This document shows positions 9,301 to 17,500 of a stretch of 64,000 nt of DNA, piece after piece. The translations under genes were made by a program, and so were the position numbers. The stretch covers positions 1 to 64,000 of the forward strand of contig PSRM01000182.1 of the NCBI GenBank assembly GCA_003176045.1, given 5' to 3'. The stretch is from Verrucomicrobiota bacterium (GTDB lineage Bacteria; Verrucomicrobiota; Verrucomicrobiia; Limisphaerales; UBA8199). Below the pieces are notes generated by a model, which worked only from the letters and a program-made list of their open reading frames with translations, searched no databases and was not told the DNA's origin. Within the stretch, counting starts at the first letter, position 1. Each line of letters opens with the position of its first letter.

Positions 9301-12300
9301 CTCGGGGTTGGCGCCCACGCCCGGTGAGGACGACAGACCGAAGACGCCGCGGCCGTTGTTTGTCAGGACTGAGACGGTGCTGTCGCCAAAGTTGGCGGTG
9401 ATCACATCTACCTTGCCGTCGCCGTTGACGTCCGCCGTGATCAGTCCATAAGGGCCGCTGCCCGCAGCCGGTGTCGAGGCCACTGCGAAGCCGTGACCAT
9501 TGTTGGTCAGCACCGAAACGTTATAGGTTAGATACTGGTGCGTGCAGATCAGGTCCATTCTCCCATCCCCGTTGACATCCGCGGCTGTGATAAAAGCAGG
9601 AAAAGGATTTACGCCGAGTGTGGAATTCAGACCGAAGACGCCGCTGCCGTTGTTCGTCCATACCGTCAGCGTGTAGGAATTGCGGTCGGCGCTGATCAAA
9701 TCCACGCTGCCATCGTTGTTGATATCTGCCGCAACGACTGAATAGGGCCCCTGACCCACTGGCAGTGTGGCCGCGACCGCAAAGCCGCCGCTGCCATCGT
9801 TGGTCACCACCGTAAGCGTGTTATCTTGTGAGTTCGCGGTGATCAAATCCACCTTGTGGTCTCCATTGACATCCGCAGCTACGACAGTATATGGCTGCCC
9901 GCCCACGCCTACTGTGACAGAGACCACAAAGCGGCCGCTGCCGTCGTTGGTCAGCACCGTAATTGAATTGCCAAACACGTTGGCGGTGATCAAATCCATG
10001 TTGCCATCGTTGTTGACATCGGCCGCGGTAACACAAACCGGGTAGCCCGCCACCGCCGGCGAAGAAGACACAACAAAATTGCCGTAGCCGTCGTTGGTCA
10101 GCACTGTCAGCGTACTGGAGAAAGAGTTCGCGCTGATCAAATCCACCTTGCCATCGTTGTTAACATCGGCTGCCACGACCGACTCCGGCGAGCTCCCTAC
10201 GCCTGGCGAGGAGGATAGTGAAAAGGCGCCGTAGGCGTTGGTAGTCCAGGCGATGGCTCCCTGCGAGTTGACCGACACCAGGTTGACGTTGGTTATGCTG
10301 GCGCCGTTGCCGCTGAACGTGCCCCCCAACGTCCCGCCGCTGGCAACAATATTGCCGACGACGTGCAGGCTCGCCTGCGGATCGGTGGTGCCGATGCCGA
10401 CATTGCCCTTGCTGCTCAACGTCAGCGGATAGGATCCGCCGGTTTGGTTCTTGAAAATCAGTTTGCCCGGCCCTTCACCGGCGGAGTTACCGGTGGAAAA
10501 AATCAAATACTCGTTTCCGTTTGTCGTGGCGGTGGCATCCACGCTCAAGAAGGCGCCATATGGTGCGTTGCTGCCGGCCGCCACTTTGAAGTGGGGAAAG
10601 GCGTTTGTGCCGACCACATGGAGGGGCGCGATCGGACTGGCGGTGCCGATGCCGACGCTCCCGCTGCTGACAATCTGGTTCCCGGTGAACGTATTGCCGT
10701 TGTTGCGCAACGCGACATTGCCGCTTAGGAGCGCATCTGAGACCGTGCCGACGAGGTTAGTCGCGTTCAGGCTGGTCAGAGCAGAACCATCGCCGGCGAA
10801 ACTGGCCGCAGTCACTGCGCCGGCGGAGAAATTGCCGCTGGCGTCGCGCTTTACGATCGTGCTCGGCGTGTTCGCGCTGGTGGCCGCGTTGGCGGCGGCG
10901 GCGCCGCTGGCAATCGCCGCCGCGGTCTGCCCGCCCACATGCCCAACAACGGTGGTGGACTGGCCGCCGGTCACGTCGCCAGCGAGTGAACCTGAGAAGC
11001 CTGTAGCCGTTGTCGCCGTTGTGGCTGTCGTCGCCGTCGCCGCATTGCCACTGATACTGATGCCGGCGCTTCCGGCAGCTATGGTGGCAGGATTTAATGC
11101 GGTCAAACCGCTGCCGTTGCCGGAGAACGATGTCGCAGTCACGGTGCCGTTGACTTGGAGTTTCGATGCCGGATTGCTCACACCGATTCCCACATTGCCG
11201 GTGCCTTTAATGCGCATGATTTCGGTCATATTCGCGCTGCTGCCATAGCCGAAGGCGATATCAGCAGCAACCACGTCGCTGTGAATCTGGAGCAGGTTGC
11301 CCTGAACGCCGAAGCCGACGTTGTTTCCTGAACTCCCGAAGAGGCTGATTTTGTCACCCACCGTATCGGCAAAGTTCAATGGGAAACCGGGCGTAGTCGT
11401 GCCGATGCCGACTTTGCCGTTGCCGCCCAAGGTCAGGGGTATGAGACCATCGGTCTGGTTTTTGAAAACCAGATTGCCTGGACCTTCGCCGGCCGAGCCT
11501 CCAGTTGAAAAAATAAAGTACTCCTTTCCCGCTATCGCGCCGGCGTCCAGGCTTAAAAATGCGCCGTACGGCGCGCCGGGCCCCGCAGCGATCTTGAAGT
11601 GCGGGTAGGGGTTGTTGCCCAACACTTGCAGCGGCGTTCCGGTGAAGGTTTGGCCGTTGCCATTGAGCAAAGCAACGTTCGCTGAGAGCCGCGCGTCCGC
11701 CAGCATACCACTGCTTAAACTGGATGCGTTCAACGCCCCCAATCCAGAGCCGTCGCCGCTGAAGGATCCGGACAGTGTCAATCCACCGGCGCCGTTGGTA
11801 ATTACCGAGGCTGGCAACTGGCCTGCACTGAGAGTGCCCGAAATGTTCGACGCGGCGACGGAATTGGCCATGGCCGCGGTTGAGGCGCTGTTCGCCGTAT
11901 CGGCAGAACCGGCGGCGGTGGCACGCACCGCATACGGTGTGGCCGTTACCTGCTGGCGCGGCGACAGCGTCGAGAAATCGCTGACACTGCCATTGGTACG
12001 AACGGCGATTTCCAGCCAGCGATCCGGGCCGGAGAAAATGCCGTTGCCGAAGTCCAGCGTCACAGTGAACAAGCCGTTACTCGCCCCTATCGCGGTGTTC
12101 GTGAGAACGCCGCCAACCTGGTTTCCTCCGGTCAGCGCGTCGTAAATGGCGAAGCGCAGATCGTAGCTGCCATTGGCCGGGCCGCCGGAGTCATTGAGCC
12201 GGCCCTGATAAGTGAAAGCGGTTCCTTGCGCATCCGCCTTCAGGCAGAACGTGATTGCGATCAGAACAAATAGAACAACTGCGATGCGGTTGGTTTTCAT

Positions 12301-12327
12301 AGATGAGTTGGAATGGTTATTTGTCAT
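6331..12327 (-). CDS. Giant secreted fibre-like protein with FG-GAP repeats and C1q-like C-terminus
   Basis: 1998 residues with a signal peptide (KTNRIAVVLFVLIAITFCLKADAQ). Residues about 35-140 are a beta-sandwich often found at the N-terminus of such proteins (FTYQGRLNDSGGPANGSYDL). The body consists of short repeats NATNLVGTVADARLSTNVAL / FSGNGSGLTALN, like phage tail-fibre or trimeric-adhesin repeats. Three copies of an FPHFKIAAG...VGIGTT module lie near residues 230-320, 570-650 and 1660-1750. Seven FG-GAP/VCBS-type repeats with AADVNNDGKVDLI calcium-loop motifs lie at about 695-1040. An inserted sandwich (DPWQSFTAGMSGGLTTIILG) lies at about 1305-1460. The last 150 residues (YVKIAEV ... 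NQYIFAVAEFWKIQ) resemble a C1q/TNF-like jelly roll. It is probably a trimeric surface fibre. The ATG overlaps the regulator stop by 4 bp (ATGA); an alternative ATG lies at 12300. Confidence 0.85.
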   Translation of the reverse strand: MTNNHSNSSMKTNRIAVVLFVLIAITFCLKADAQGTAFTYQGRLNDSGGPANGSYDLRFAIYDALTGGNQVGGVLTNTAIGASNGLFTVTLDFGNGIFSGPDRWLEIAVRTNGSVSDFSTLSPRQQVTATPYAVRATAAGSADTANSASTAAMANSVAASNISGTLSAGQLPASVITNGAGGLTLSGSFSGDGSGLGALNASSLSSGMLADARLSANVALLNGNGQTFTGTPLQVLGNNPYPHFKIAAGPGAPYGAFLSLDAGAIAGKEYFIFSTGGSAGEGPGNLVFKNQTDGLIPLTLGGNGKVGIGTTTPGFPLNFADTVGDKISLFGSSGNNVGFGVQGNLLQIHSDVVAADIAFGYGSSANMTEIMRIKGTGNVGIGVSNPASKLQVNGTVTATSFSGNGSGLTALNPATIAAGSAGISISGNAATATTATTATTATGFSGSLAGDVTGGQSTTVVGHVGGQTAAAIASGAAAANAATSANTPSTIVKRDASGNFSAGAVTAASFAGDGSALTSLNATNLVGTVSDALLSGNVALRNNGNTFTGNQIVSSGSVGIGTASPIAPLHVVGTNAFPHFKVAAGSNAPYGAFLSVDATATTNGNEYLIFSTGNSAGEGPGKLIFKNQTGGSYPLTLSSKGNVGIGTTDPQASLHVVGNIVASGGTLGGTFSGNGASITNVNLVSVNSQGAIAWTTNAYGAFSLSSSPGVGSSPESVVAADVNNDGKVDLISANSFSSTLTVLTNDGYGNFVVSSSPAVAGYPVCVTAADVNNDGNMDLITANVFGNSITVLTNDGSGRFVVSVTVGVGGQPYTVVAADVNGDHKVDLITANSQDNTLTVVTNDGSGGFAVAATLPVGQGPYSVVAADINNDGSVDLISADRNSYTLTVWTNNGSGVFGLNSTLGVNPFPAFITAADVNGDGRMDLICTHQYLTYNVSVLTNNGHGFAVASTPAAGSGPYGLITADVNGDGKVDVITANFGDSTVSVLTNNGRGVFGLSSSPGVGANPESVVAADVNGDGHPDLISVNYGGNSLSVLLNVPTGYGGRFIGDGSGLAGLNATSLASGTVADARLSTNVVLLNASQTFSGANVLTNTANSFSGNGSGLTALSATNLVGILSDQRLSTNVALLNGTNVFSGTNRFSNVVVATNVNNTLSGNHFGNGSGLTALNPASIAAGTAGISISGNAATATTATSATTATGFSGSLAGDVTGTQSGTVVAAVGGQTATAVANGAIAANSATSANTPNSIVKRDGSGNFSAGTITGNGAGLTNLNTTNLVGTVADTNLSTNVALRAGGNAFSGPQQVADTIVSGASALDQQETVKTAITAPTDPWQSFTAGMSGGLTTIILGVGSPTHPSSSLGSIRIYDGEGVSGTLLATQSVTWLPLLGTRFQTNSLGSPLLVQAGHQYTIRFSAPSVNSSWTDVNTTNAYSGGRADANASWDYLFETLVAPTNGGATIMVVNPPGYSGYVGIGTNAPQAKLHVAGNLLVEGTLTGSGSGLINLNAGNLTSGIVPDGSLSTNVALFNGTNVFAGTNRFAGVVVATNANNQLSGAFTGNGGGLTNLNASQLSSGTIPLAQLPAAVVTNNNAISVTLTGAFNGNGGGLTNLNATNLVGTVANARLLPDVALLDRNPQTFAGTNLFSGWVGIGTNSPIAPLHVVGTNPFPHLKISVGSSAPDGAFLSLDATATAGGKDYFIFSTGAAAGEGQGKLIFKNQTGGLYPLTLSSNSNVGIGTTDPQAPLHVAGNVLATGTFTGNGSGLTNLSLASLPSAVVTNGETGLTLTGTYIGNGGGLTNLNATNLVGTIADPRLSPNVALLNGTQIFSGSNVFTGTNLFTGPLYGSAPYVKIAEVTANAPAGSSVTGTNNWRNFNVVLASTFNLGSTNGSGDITLPAGTYQCHIAVPAFRVDTHQARLRTAGGLNLLFGTVGYSPSGTIGGNDHSLIDGQFTLGATTTVQVQQYCETGRANEGLGTLHTFTWGDANQYIFAVAEFWKIQ

Positions 12328-12740
12328 GGTTTATGGGATGGAGAATTTCCGAGCGGGCCTGCGCCAGAATCGAGGCGCAGCAGTCCGTAGAGCGGCGCCA
12401 AATCCTGCTTGGATACGAACCCAATTGCACCGGCCTGCGCGGCGGCCTGTCGAAAGGGAGCGCTGTCATGCCGTGAAACAATGATGATGCGCGCCGCCGG
12501 ATCTCGGGCCAGAATCCGGGCCATGGCTGCCAAACCGTCCTCGCGCGGCATGGAGATATCCATCAGCACGAAATCCGGGCGCTGCTCAGCGAATAGCGCC
12601 ACAGCCTGCTCGCCGTCGGCACATTCGTGAATTTCAACGAAGCCCTGGGCGCACATCCGGCGCAACAGCGCGCGCATCTCCGCGCTGTCATCGGCGATGA
12701 GCAGCCTGGCCGGCCCTCGACTGGTTTCTTGATTTTGCAC
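12324..12740 (-). CDS. Stand-alone CheY-like response regulator
   Basis: A 138-residue single receiver domain with no output domain. LLIADDSAEMR carries the acidic pair near residues 16-17, VLMDISMP the phosphorylated aspartate near residue 60, and IIIVSRHDS and GFVSKQD the switch Ser and conserved Lys. The start is GTG at 12740. The stop overlaps the start of the giant secreted protein by 4 bp, which suggests translational coupling. A receiver lacking an output domain must act through a partner protein. The orphan kinases downstream (19-26 kb) are candidates, but nothing here proves it. Confidence 0.85.
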   Translation of the reverse strand: MQNQETSRGPARLLIADDSAEMRALLRRMCAQGFVEIHECADGEQAVALFAEQRPDFVLMDISMPREDGLAAMARILARDPAARIIIVSRHDSAPFRQAAAQAGAIGFVSKQDLAPLYGLLRLDSGAGPLGNSPSHKP

Positions 12741-12772
12741 GCGCCCAGTCTGCCAGTCTCCCTGAGCCCCCG

Positions 12773-12813
12773 CCTATCGTCGGCGATAGGGATTTTCGAC
12801 TACCTAAGGGTAG
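12773..12813. promoter_or_regulatory. Two adjacent inverted repeats in a divergent intergenic region
   Basis: CCTATCGTCGGCGATAGG (12773-12790, 7-bp arms) and CTACCTAAGGGTAG (12800-12813, 5-bp arms) sit between the regulator gene (minus) and the truncated LRAT-like gene (plus). They could be operators, for example for a NarL/LuxR-type regulator whose sites are often short inverted repeats, or simple hairpins. No direct evidence favours either. Confidence 0.35.
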
Positions 12814-12860
12814 GTATTTTCAGAGGGAAGAATTTCGCCGACTCGTAGCGGGAAAATCCG

Positions 12861-13154
12861 ATGATCCACAACGACAAAACCACGGGACGAGTTATCCAGT
12901 CCAGCATGGCTGAATTTTCTCGGGGCCGGCTTGTTATTCTTCGGCAGAAAGGGCCGCGTGATTACGCGCAACGGCTTGCCATTGCAGAACGCGCGCGGTC
13001 ACTCCTGGGCACGAACTATGATCTTTTTTCCTTCAACTGCGAACATGCCGCGACCTGGGCACAGACGGGGAAAGCCGAAAGTCCCCAGTTGCAAGCCGCC
13101 ATAGTTCTTGGCCTTTTGCTCTTCGGTTTGGCGCTCGCATCGAGCAAGGGGTAA
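12861..13154 (+). pseudogene. Truncated LRAT/NlpC-P60-like gene (C-terminal half only)
   Basis: 97 residues resembling the second half of an LRAT-like (lecithin retinol acyltransferase/NlpC-P60) domain: RLAIAERARSLLGTNYDLFSFNCEHAATWAQTGKAES includes the NCEH motif with the catalytic cysteine and the typical TGKAES continuation. A hydrophobic C-terminal helix follows (AAIVLGLLLFGLALAS). The N-terminal half, which carries the catalytic histidine, is missing: the ORF begins where the family would read 'VIHY', and an in-frame TAG lies at 12846-12848. Only 120 bp separate it from the divergent regulator gene, too short for the lost part. A decayed gene is most likely. A functional short form is possible but would lack the catalytic pair. 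Confidence 0.6.
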
Positions 13155-13177
13155 GCGCGTGCGATTGGCGGAAGCGC

Positions 13178-13867
13178 TCAATCCTCCCGCAGGATTCTCT
13201 TCTTGCCAGTTCGGCTTTGAAATCGCCCGCGAATTAGTGCAAGTGTCAAAGTGCCTACGCCAAAGACCGCCACTGCGCTTGGCTCGGGAATGGATTGAGA
13301 GGAGAACTGGATATTATCCAGGCTAAAAGTGCTGAAGTAAGACGCAGTAAACCTTAGCTCTCCCGATTGTCCGGCAAAAGCCGACATGTCCCCGCCCAAA
13401 ATGGAATAGTTGGGTGTCGTTCCAAGCAGGGTTAAAGGAATAGAATTACCTCCAAAAGTTAGAAGTAGATTTGCAGTGCCTTGCGCGTAGAAGTTAATCG
13501 AAGCGGAATTCGTCGGCACCTGCCCTGTCTGCGCAAGCGCAACCGTAGATGCATTAGCAACACCAACTTGGAAGAGCACCGAATAGTTGCCTTGCAAGGG
13601 TTGAACCACAGGCGAGTGAGAATCCTGAATAGAGAGAGCCGGACCACCTGCTGTAGCGGTGTCATAGAGGATTGCCCCCGGAGGAGCTGAACCCCCCGTA
13701 TACGCAGTCCAGTGAGAGAGCGCGGCGGAAACTTGGACAAGATTTGTGTTGCCGCCTCCAAAGGGGACTATAGTTGCTTGCTCAAAATCAAGATTTTGGA
13801 ATGTTCCTTGCGCTTCTAGAAAGCAAGGTATGAAAACGCAGGAGATGGCGATAACTATAATTTTCAC
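13178..13867 (-). CDS. PEP-CTERM sorting-domain protein
   Basis: 229 residues with an N-terminal signal peptide (IIVIAISCVFIPCFLEAQG) and a classic C-terminal PEP-CTERM signal: IPEPSAVAVFGVGTLTLALI followed by a basic tail. The mature region begins FQNLDFEQATIVPFGG and ends in SLDNIQFSSQ, the pattern of small beta-sandwich exported proteins. Such proteins are processed by exosortase, not encoded here, and are linked to exopolysaccharide or surface structures. The start is GTG at 13867. It is a clear paralogue of the next gene upstream, sharing LDFE, WTAYxxGS, LxxYSVLF/AYLQG and SVDNIQFS. Confidence 0.88.
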   Translation of the reverse strand: MKIIVIAISCVFIPCFLEAQGTFQNLDFEQATIVPFGGGNTNLVQVSAALSHWTAYTGGSAPPGAILYDTATAGGPALSIQDSHSPVVQPLQGNYSVLFQVGVANASTVALAQTGQVPTNSASINFYAQGTANLLLTFGGNSIPLTLLGTTPNYSILGGDMSAFAGQSGELRFTASYFSTFSLDNIQFSSQSIPEPSAVAVFGVGTLTLALIRGRFQSRTGKKRILRED

Positions 13868-13899
13868 CGCGCTTTTCGCCTATCGAATCAGGGACGCTC

Positions 13900-14568
13900 T
13901 CAGTCGTTGCGAAAGTTCCTCCCCAAACCAGTTCCGTTCTGCAAGCGCGTGCGAATTAGTCCAAAAGATAAAACACCTACGCTAAGAAGCGCCACTGCGC
14001 TAGGCTCGGGAATGAATTGCGTGGAAAACTGGATGTTGTCCACAGAATCCCATTGACCACCTACCTGCGACGAATATGAAGTAAAAAGCAACTGTCCCAC
14101 CCCTCCAGCGAATCCCGAAATGTTTGCTCCATAAATTTTGTAATTTGGCGCGGTTCCAAGCACTACAAGGGGCAAGGTTTGCCCATTGAAAGTGACGTCC
14201 CCCGCTCCCACGCTGCCCCAGAAAATCAAGGATTCAGCCGTGATGGGGACCATTCCGGTTTGTCCGATTGACGCGGTGTTCGGAAATCCAACCGTCTGTC
14301 CTTGGAGATAAGCAAACCAAGCGCCCTGAATTTGCTGGAAACCGCCGTTCGTTCCGAGAAGACAGACCGCTCCACCGTTAAGGGCGATATTGTTGGACAG
14401 CACTGTGGTGGGGGAGCCATTCACGTAAGCTGTCCATCCAGGAATTGTATTGCTCGACGTAACTCCTCGCTCAAAATCGAGATTGATAAAGCCCTGTCCA
14501 TCGCTGTTCATGACAGTGGAAAGGGCCAGGAGGTTAATTGCTATGAAGGGGCCAATGTTTCTGTTCAT
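13900..14568 (-). CDS. PEP-CTERM sorting-domain protein (tandem paralogue)
   Basis: 222 residues with a signal peptide (FIAINLLALSTVMNSDGQG), a mature domain starting FINLDFERGVTSSNTIPGW, and the sorting signal FIPEPSAVALLSVGVLSFGLI followed by RTRLQ. It is homologous along its length to the 13178-13867 product and separated from it by 32 bp, so the pair looks like a tandem duplication in one transcript. The 14587-18492 gene lies 18 bp upstream, so all three may be one operon. As with its neighbour, anchoring or release would depend on an exosortase encoded elsewhere. Confidence 0.88.
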   Translation of the reverse strand: MNRNIGPFIAINLLALSTVMNSDGQGFINLDFERGVTSSNTIPGWTAYVNGSPTTVLSNNIALNGGAVCLLGTNGGFQQIQGAWFAYLQGQTVGFPNTASIGQTGMVPITAESLIFWGSVGAGDVTFNGQTLPLVVLGTAPNYKIYGANISGFAGGVGQLLFTSYSSQVGGQWDSVDNIQFSTQFIPEPSAVALLSVGVLSFGLIRTRLQNGTGLGRNFRND

Positions 14569-14586
14569 TTGCTGTTCCGCGCGTTT

Positions 14587-17500
14587 TTATTTGGTTACGA
14601 AAGGATCTCCCACGACTTGTAAATGTGGAACAGAGACTAGGTTCCATGAATTCCAACTACAAATCGCCAAATTCTTGTGCGAAGCCCACAAATTGAAAAA
14701 TAGCGCGTTATCCGTAGCGGCCGCGCCGGGCTCGTCAGTATAAGTAGGTCCTCCGATTGGAGTGTTCGAATAGTTTGTCCCCCCAAATGCGTTGCTGGCA
14801 TACCATTTTAGGAAAATTCCCTGTCCGTACATCGTGCGCTCGCCATTGTAGGACTCTTCGGTTCTGATGATCCACCAACCGCTATCACCGGACCATTGAA
14901 CCACTCCATTGAATGGGTAGTCATTACCGAGGGAACTGTGGGCACCCCAACCGATGTAGCCGGCAACGTTCGAGGCATTTGTGGCATGGGGCAGATCACC
15001 GGCAGTTTCGCAGCCGCTAAGATAATGAATTGCGGCAGGTGGGACTCCGGCTGAAGCAAGTCCGTTCGTGGTAGGCGGCACCCAAGGATCGCCGCAATAC
15101 AGGTTGTTTACGTCATCCACGAGGTAATTGGTACCTCCGTAACCGCGTTCGGAGGGCCTGATAATGAGTTTGCCGGGAGAATACGTCATCCCAAAGTATG
15201 CTAGTTTGTTGATATAAGCGATACAATCATTTGTGCCGCCATACCCATCCATGTTGATGCTCGTCACAAAGGGATTCCAAGTAGTGGAGACGCCGCCAAA
15301 CCGGAAAAAACACTGAACGCTTTGGAGTTGAATTACCGGAGCCGGAAAGGTCCAAGGGTATGCTCCGATCTGCGTGTTTGTAAAAACAATCGAAGGAACG
15401 GAGGGGAAAAGGATGACGTATTGCGGACGTTTTGTGGGGTTTGCCCGGAGCCAAGTTTGCGCCGCCGCCAAGATGTTGTTTGTGAAAGTGACTGGGTCGA
15501 TTATTTCGTAGTATCCGGATTGGTTAACATTTGTTGTCTGAGCGTTGGTGTAACCGATCCCCAGAAGGTTCGCTCCGCCCACGAAGGGGCGATTTTGAAG
15601 ATAGTATGTAAGGACGTTGTAACTGTCGGCAGAGTTAGTGTTATAGATCAGGAGCAAGTCCTTCGAAACATCGACAGGGTATTGTACAAACGGAGACAAT
15701 TGAATCGCTGCGCAGAAATCACCTCCAGCGACAACAAACTTCACACTGCCCAAGCCGACGATACCATTGGTTTGTCCAAAGCTGTTATCTCCCCACACAA
15801 CGACGGTGCCGTCGTTTTTGAGGGCTACACTGTTGCCTTCTCCCGCCGCAACATTCATCACATTACTCAGACCGACAGGAATATTGGTGAGGGCGCCCCA
15901 AGCCAGTAGCGTGCCATCAACTTTTAGAGCAAGGGCATGGGAACCTGCCGCCGCGATGGCGACAACGTTCGAAACGCCCAGAGGAACATTCGTTTGACCG
16001 GAGTCATTAACGCCCCACGCAACCACGGTTGAATTGCTGAGTAAAGCTAGATGAAAATTGGTGCCTGAGGCAATTGCCGTCACGTTCGTGAGTCCAGCGG
16101 GGACGAGCGCGTTCGTCTGTCCCCATTGCACAACTGTTCCATCATTTTTGAGCACAAGACTTTGCTGTCCTCCAGCCGAGATAGCGGTAGCATTAGTCAA
16201 GCCAGCCGGAACATCGGTCTGGCCTGAATCATCAAGGCCCCAGGCAGTCACGGTGCCGTCTGATAAAAGCGCCAGGTCGTGCCGTGTCCCCGCAGCGACG
16301 ACAACGGCATTTGTCAATGTCGGTGGCGGGGTGGCAGCGATGTAATTCGTGCCTGTCCAGTATGAGCCCCAGTTTGTGACGGCGCCGGTTTCGAGTGCGA
16401 CAACGCCATGAGCTTTGCCCGCAGCAATCGAAAGGACATTCGTCATATGGGAGGGAACATTCAACTGGCCATTCGTGTTCGAGCCCCATCCTAAAACACC
16501 CCCGGGAAGAATCACCGTTACGAGCCAGCTTGCGTTGGTGGTTCCAATTGCGTTCGAAACCGTTACCGAATATGTCCCTGAATTCACCGCAGCAAAAGTC
16601 CAGTTAGAGGAGGTTATACCTGGAACGTTCGTGCCATTAAACTGCCATCGGTAACTGAGTGGAAAGCCGTTGAACTCTCCGACTGCACTGGCATCAATGC
16701 TGAGGTTGAGCAGCGTTGGGGCAAGCACCAATTGGCTACTTAGAGTAGTTTGGGAAACGATGGCGGGTGGGGTCACAACGTAAACATGCACGTTGGAACT
16801 AAGGATTGCGCCAAAGGAATCACTTATGAGCACGTTGAAGTCGCCGTCCGCTTGCACATTCGTCAACGTCAACGAGGCGTTGGTAGCCCCGGTCAGATTC
16901 ACACCGTTAGTCTGCCACTGATAATTAACTCCGTCAAGTCCCGAACCTCGCGAAGTGAATGTAACGTTACTCCCCGCGATGACGTATTGATCAACGGGCT
17001 CAAGGGTGATTACAGGAGCTTGGGTTCTTGTGCGAATAGCGAGCGCGTGGTCGGCACCCGCTGCTATAGCAATGACGTTGGTCAGCCCTCCGAAAGGATG
17101 AACCGTGTCATCATCACCCCAAACGACAACGGTGCCGTCACTTTTGAGCGCCATGCTGTATGCCTTTTCAATATCAGGATCGCCTCCGGCGGCAATGGCA
17201 ACGACGTTGGAGAGTCCGGCGGGTACGTTCGTTTCGCCGTGGACATTGTCTCCCCATGCGACAACGGTGCCATTCTTTAGAAGTGCGAGACTGTGATATG
17301 GACCCGCTTCCACGTCCACCACATTGGTCAAGCCCGCAGGGACATTACACTGGCCAGCACTATTGTCGCCCCATGCCACGACCATGGAATTTGAAACCGC
17401 CAGATTGAATCGAAAGCCAGCGGAAATCGCGCTAACGTTGGTGAGTCCGGAGGGAATATTCGTTTCTCCCGTTGATGAGTTGCCCCAGGCTACTACTGTT

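Noticed and set aside
6499-12145. Long plus-strand ORFs opposite the giant fibre protein gene
   Set aside because: They are antisense shadows of a repetitive GC-rich gene; their repeated Pro/Leu/Val composition mirrors the repeats of the real frame.
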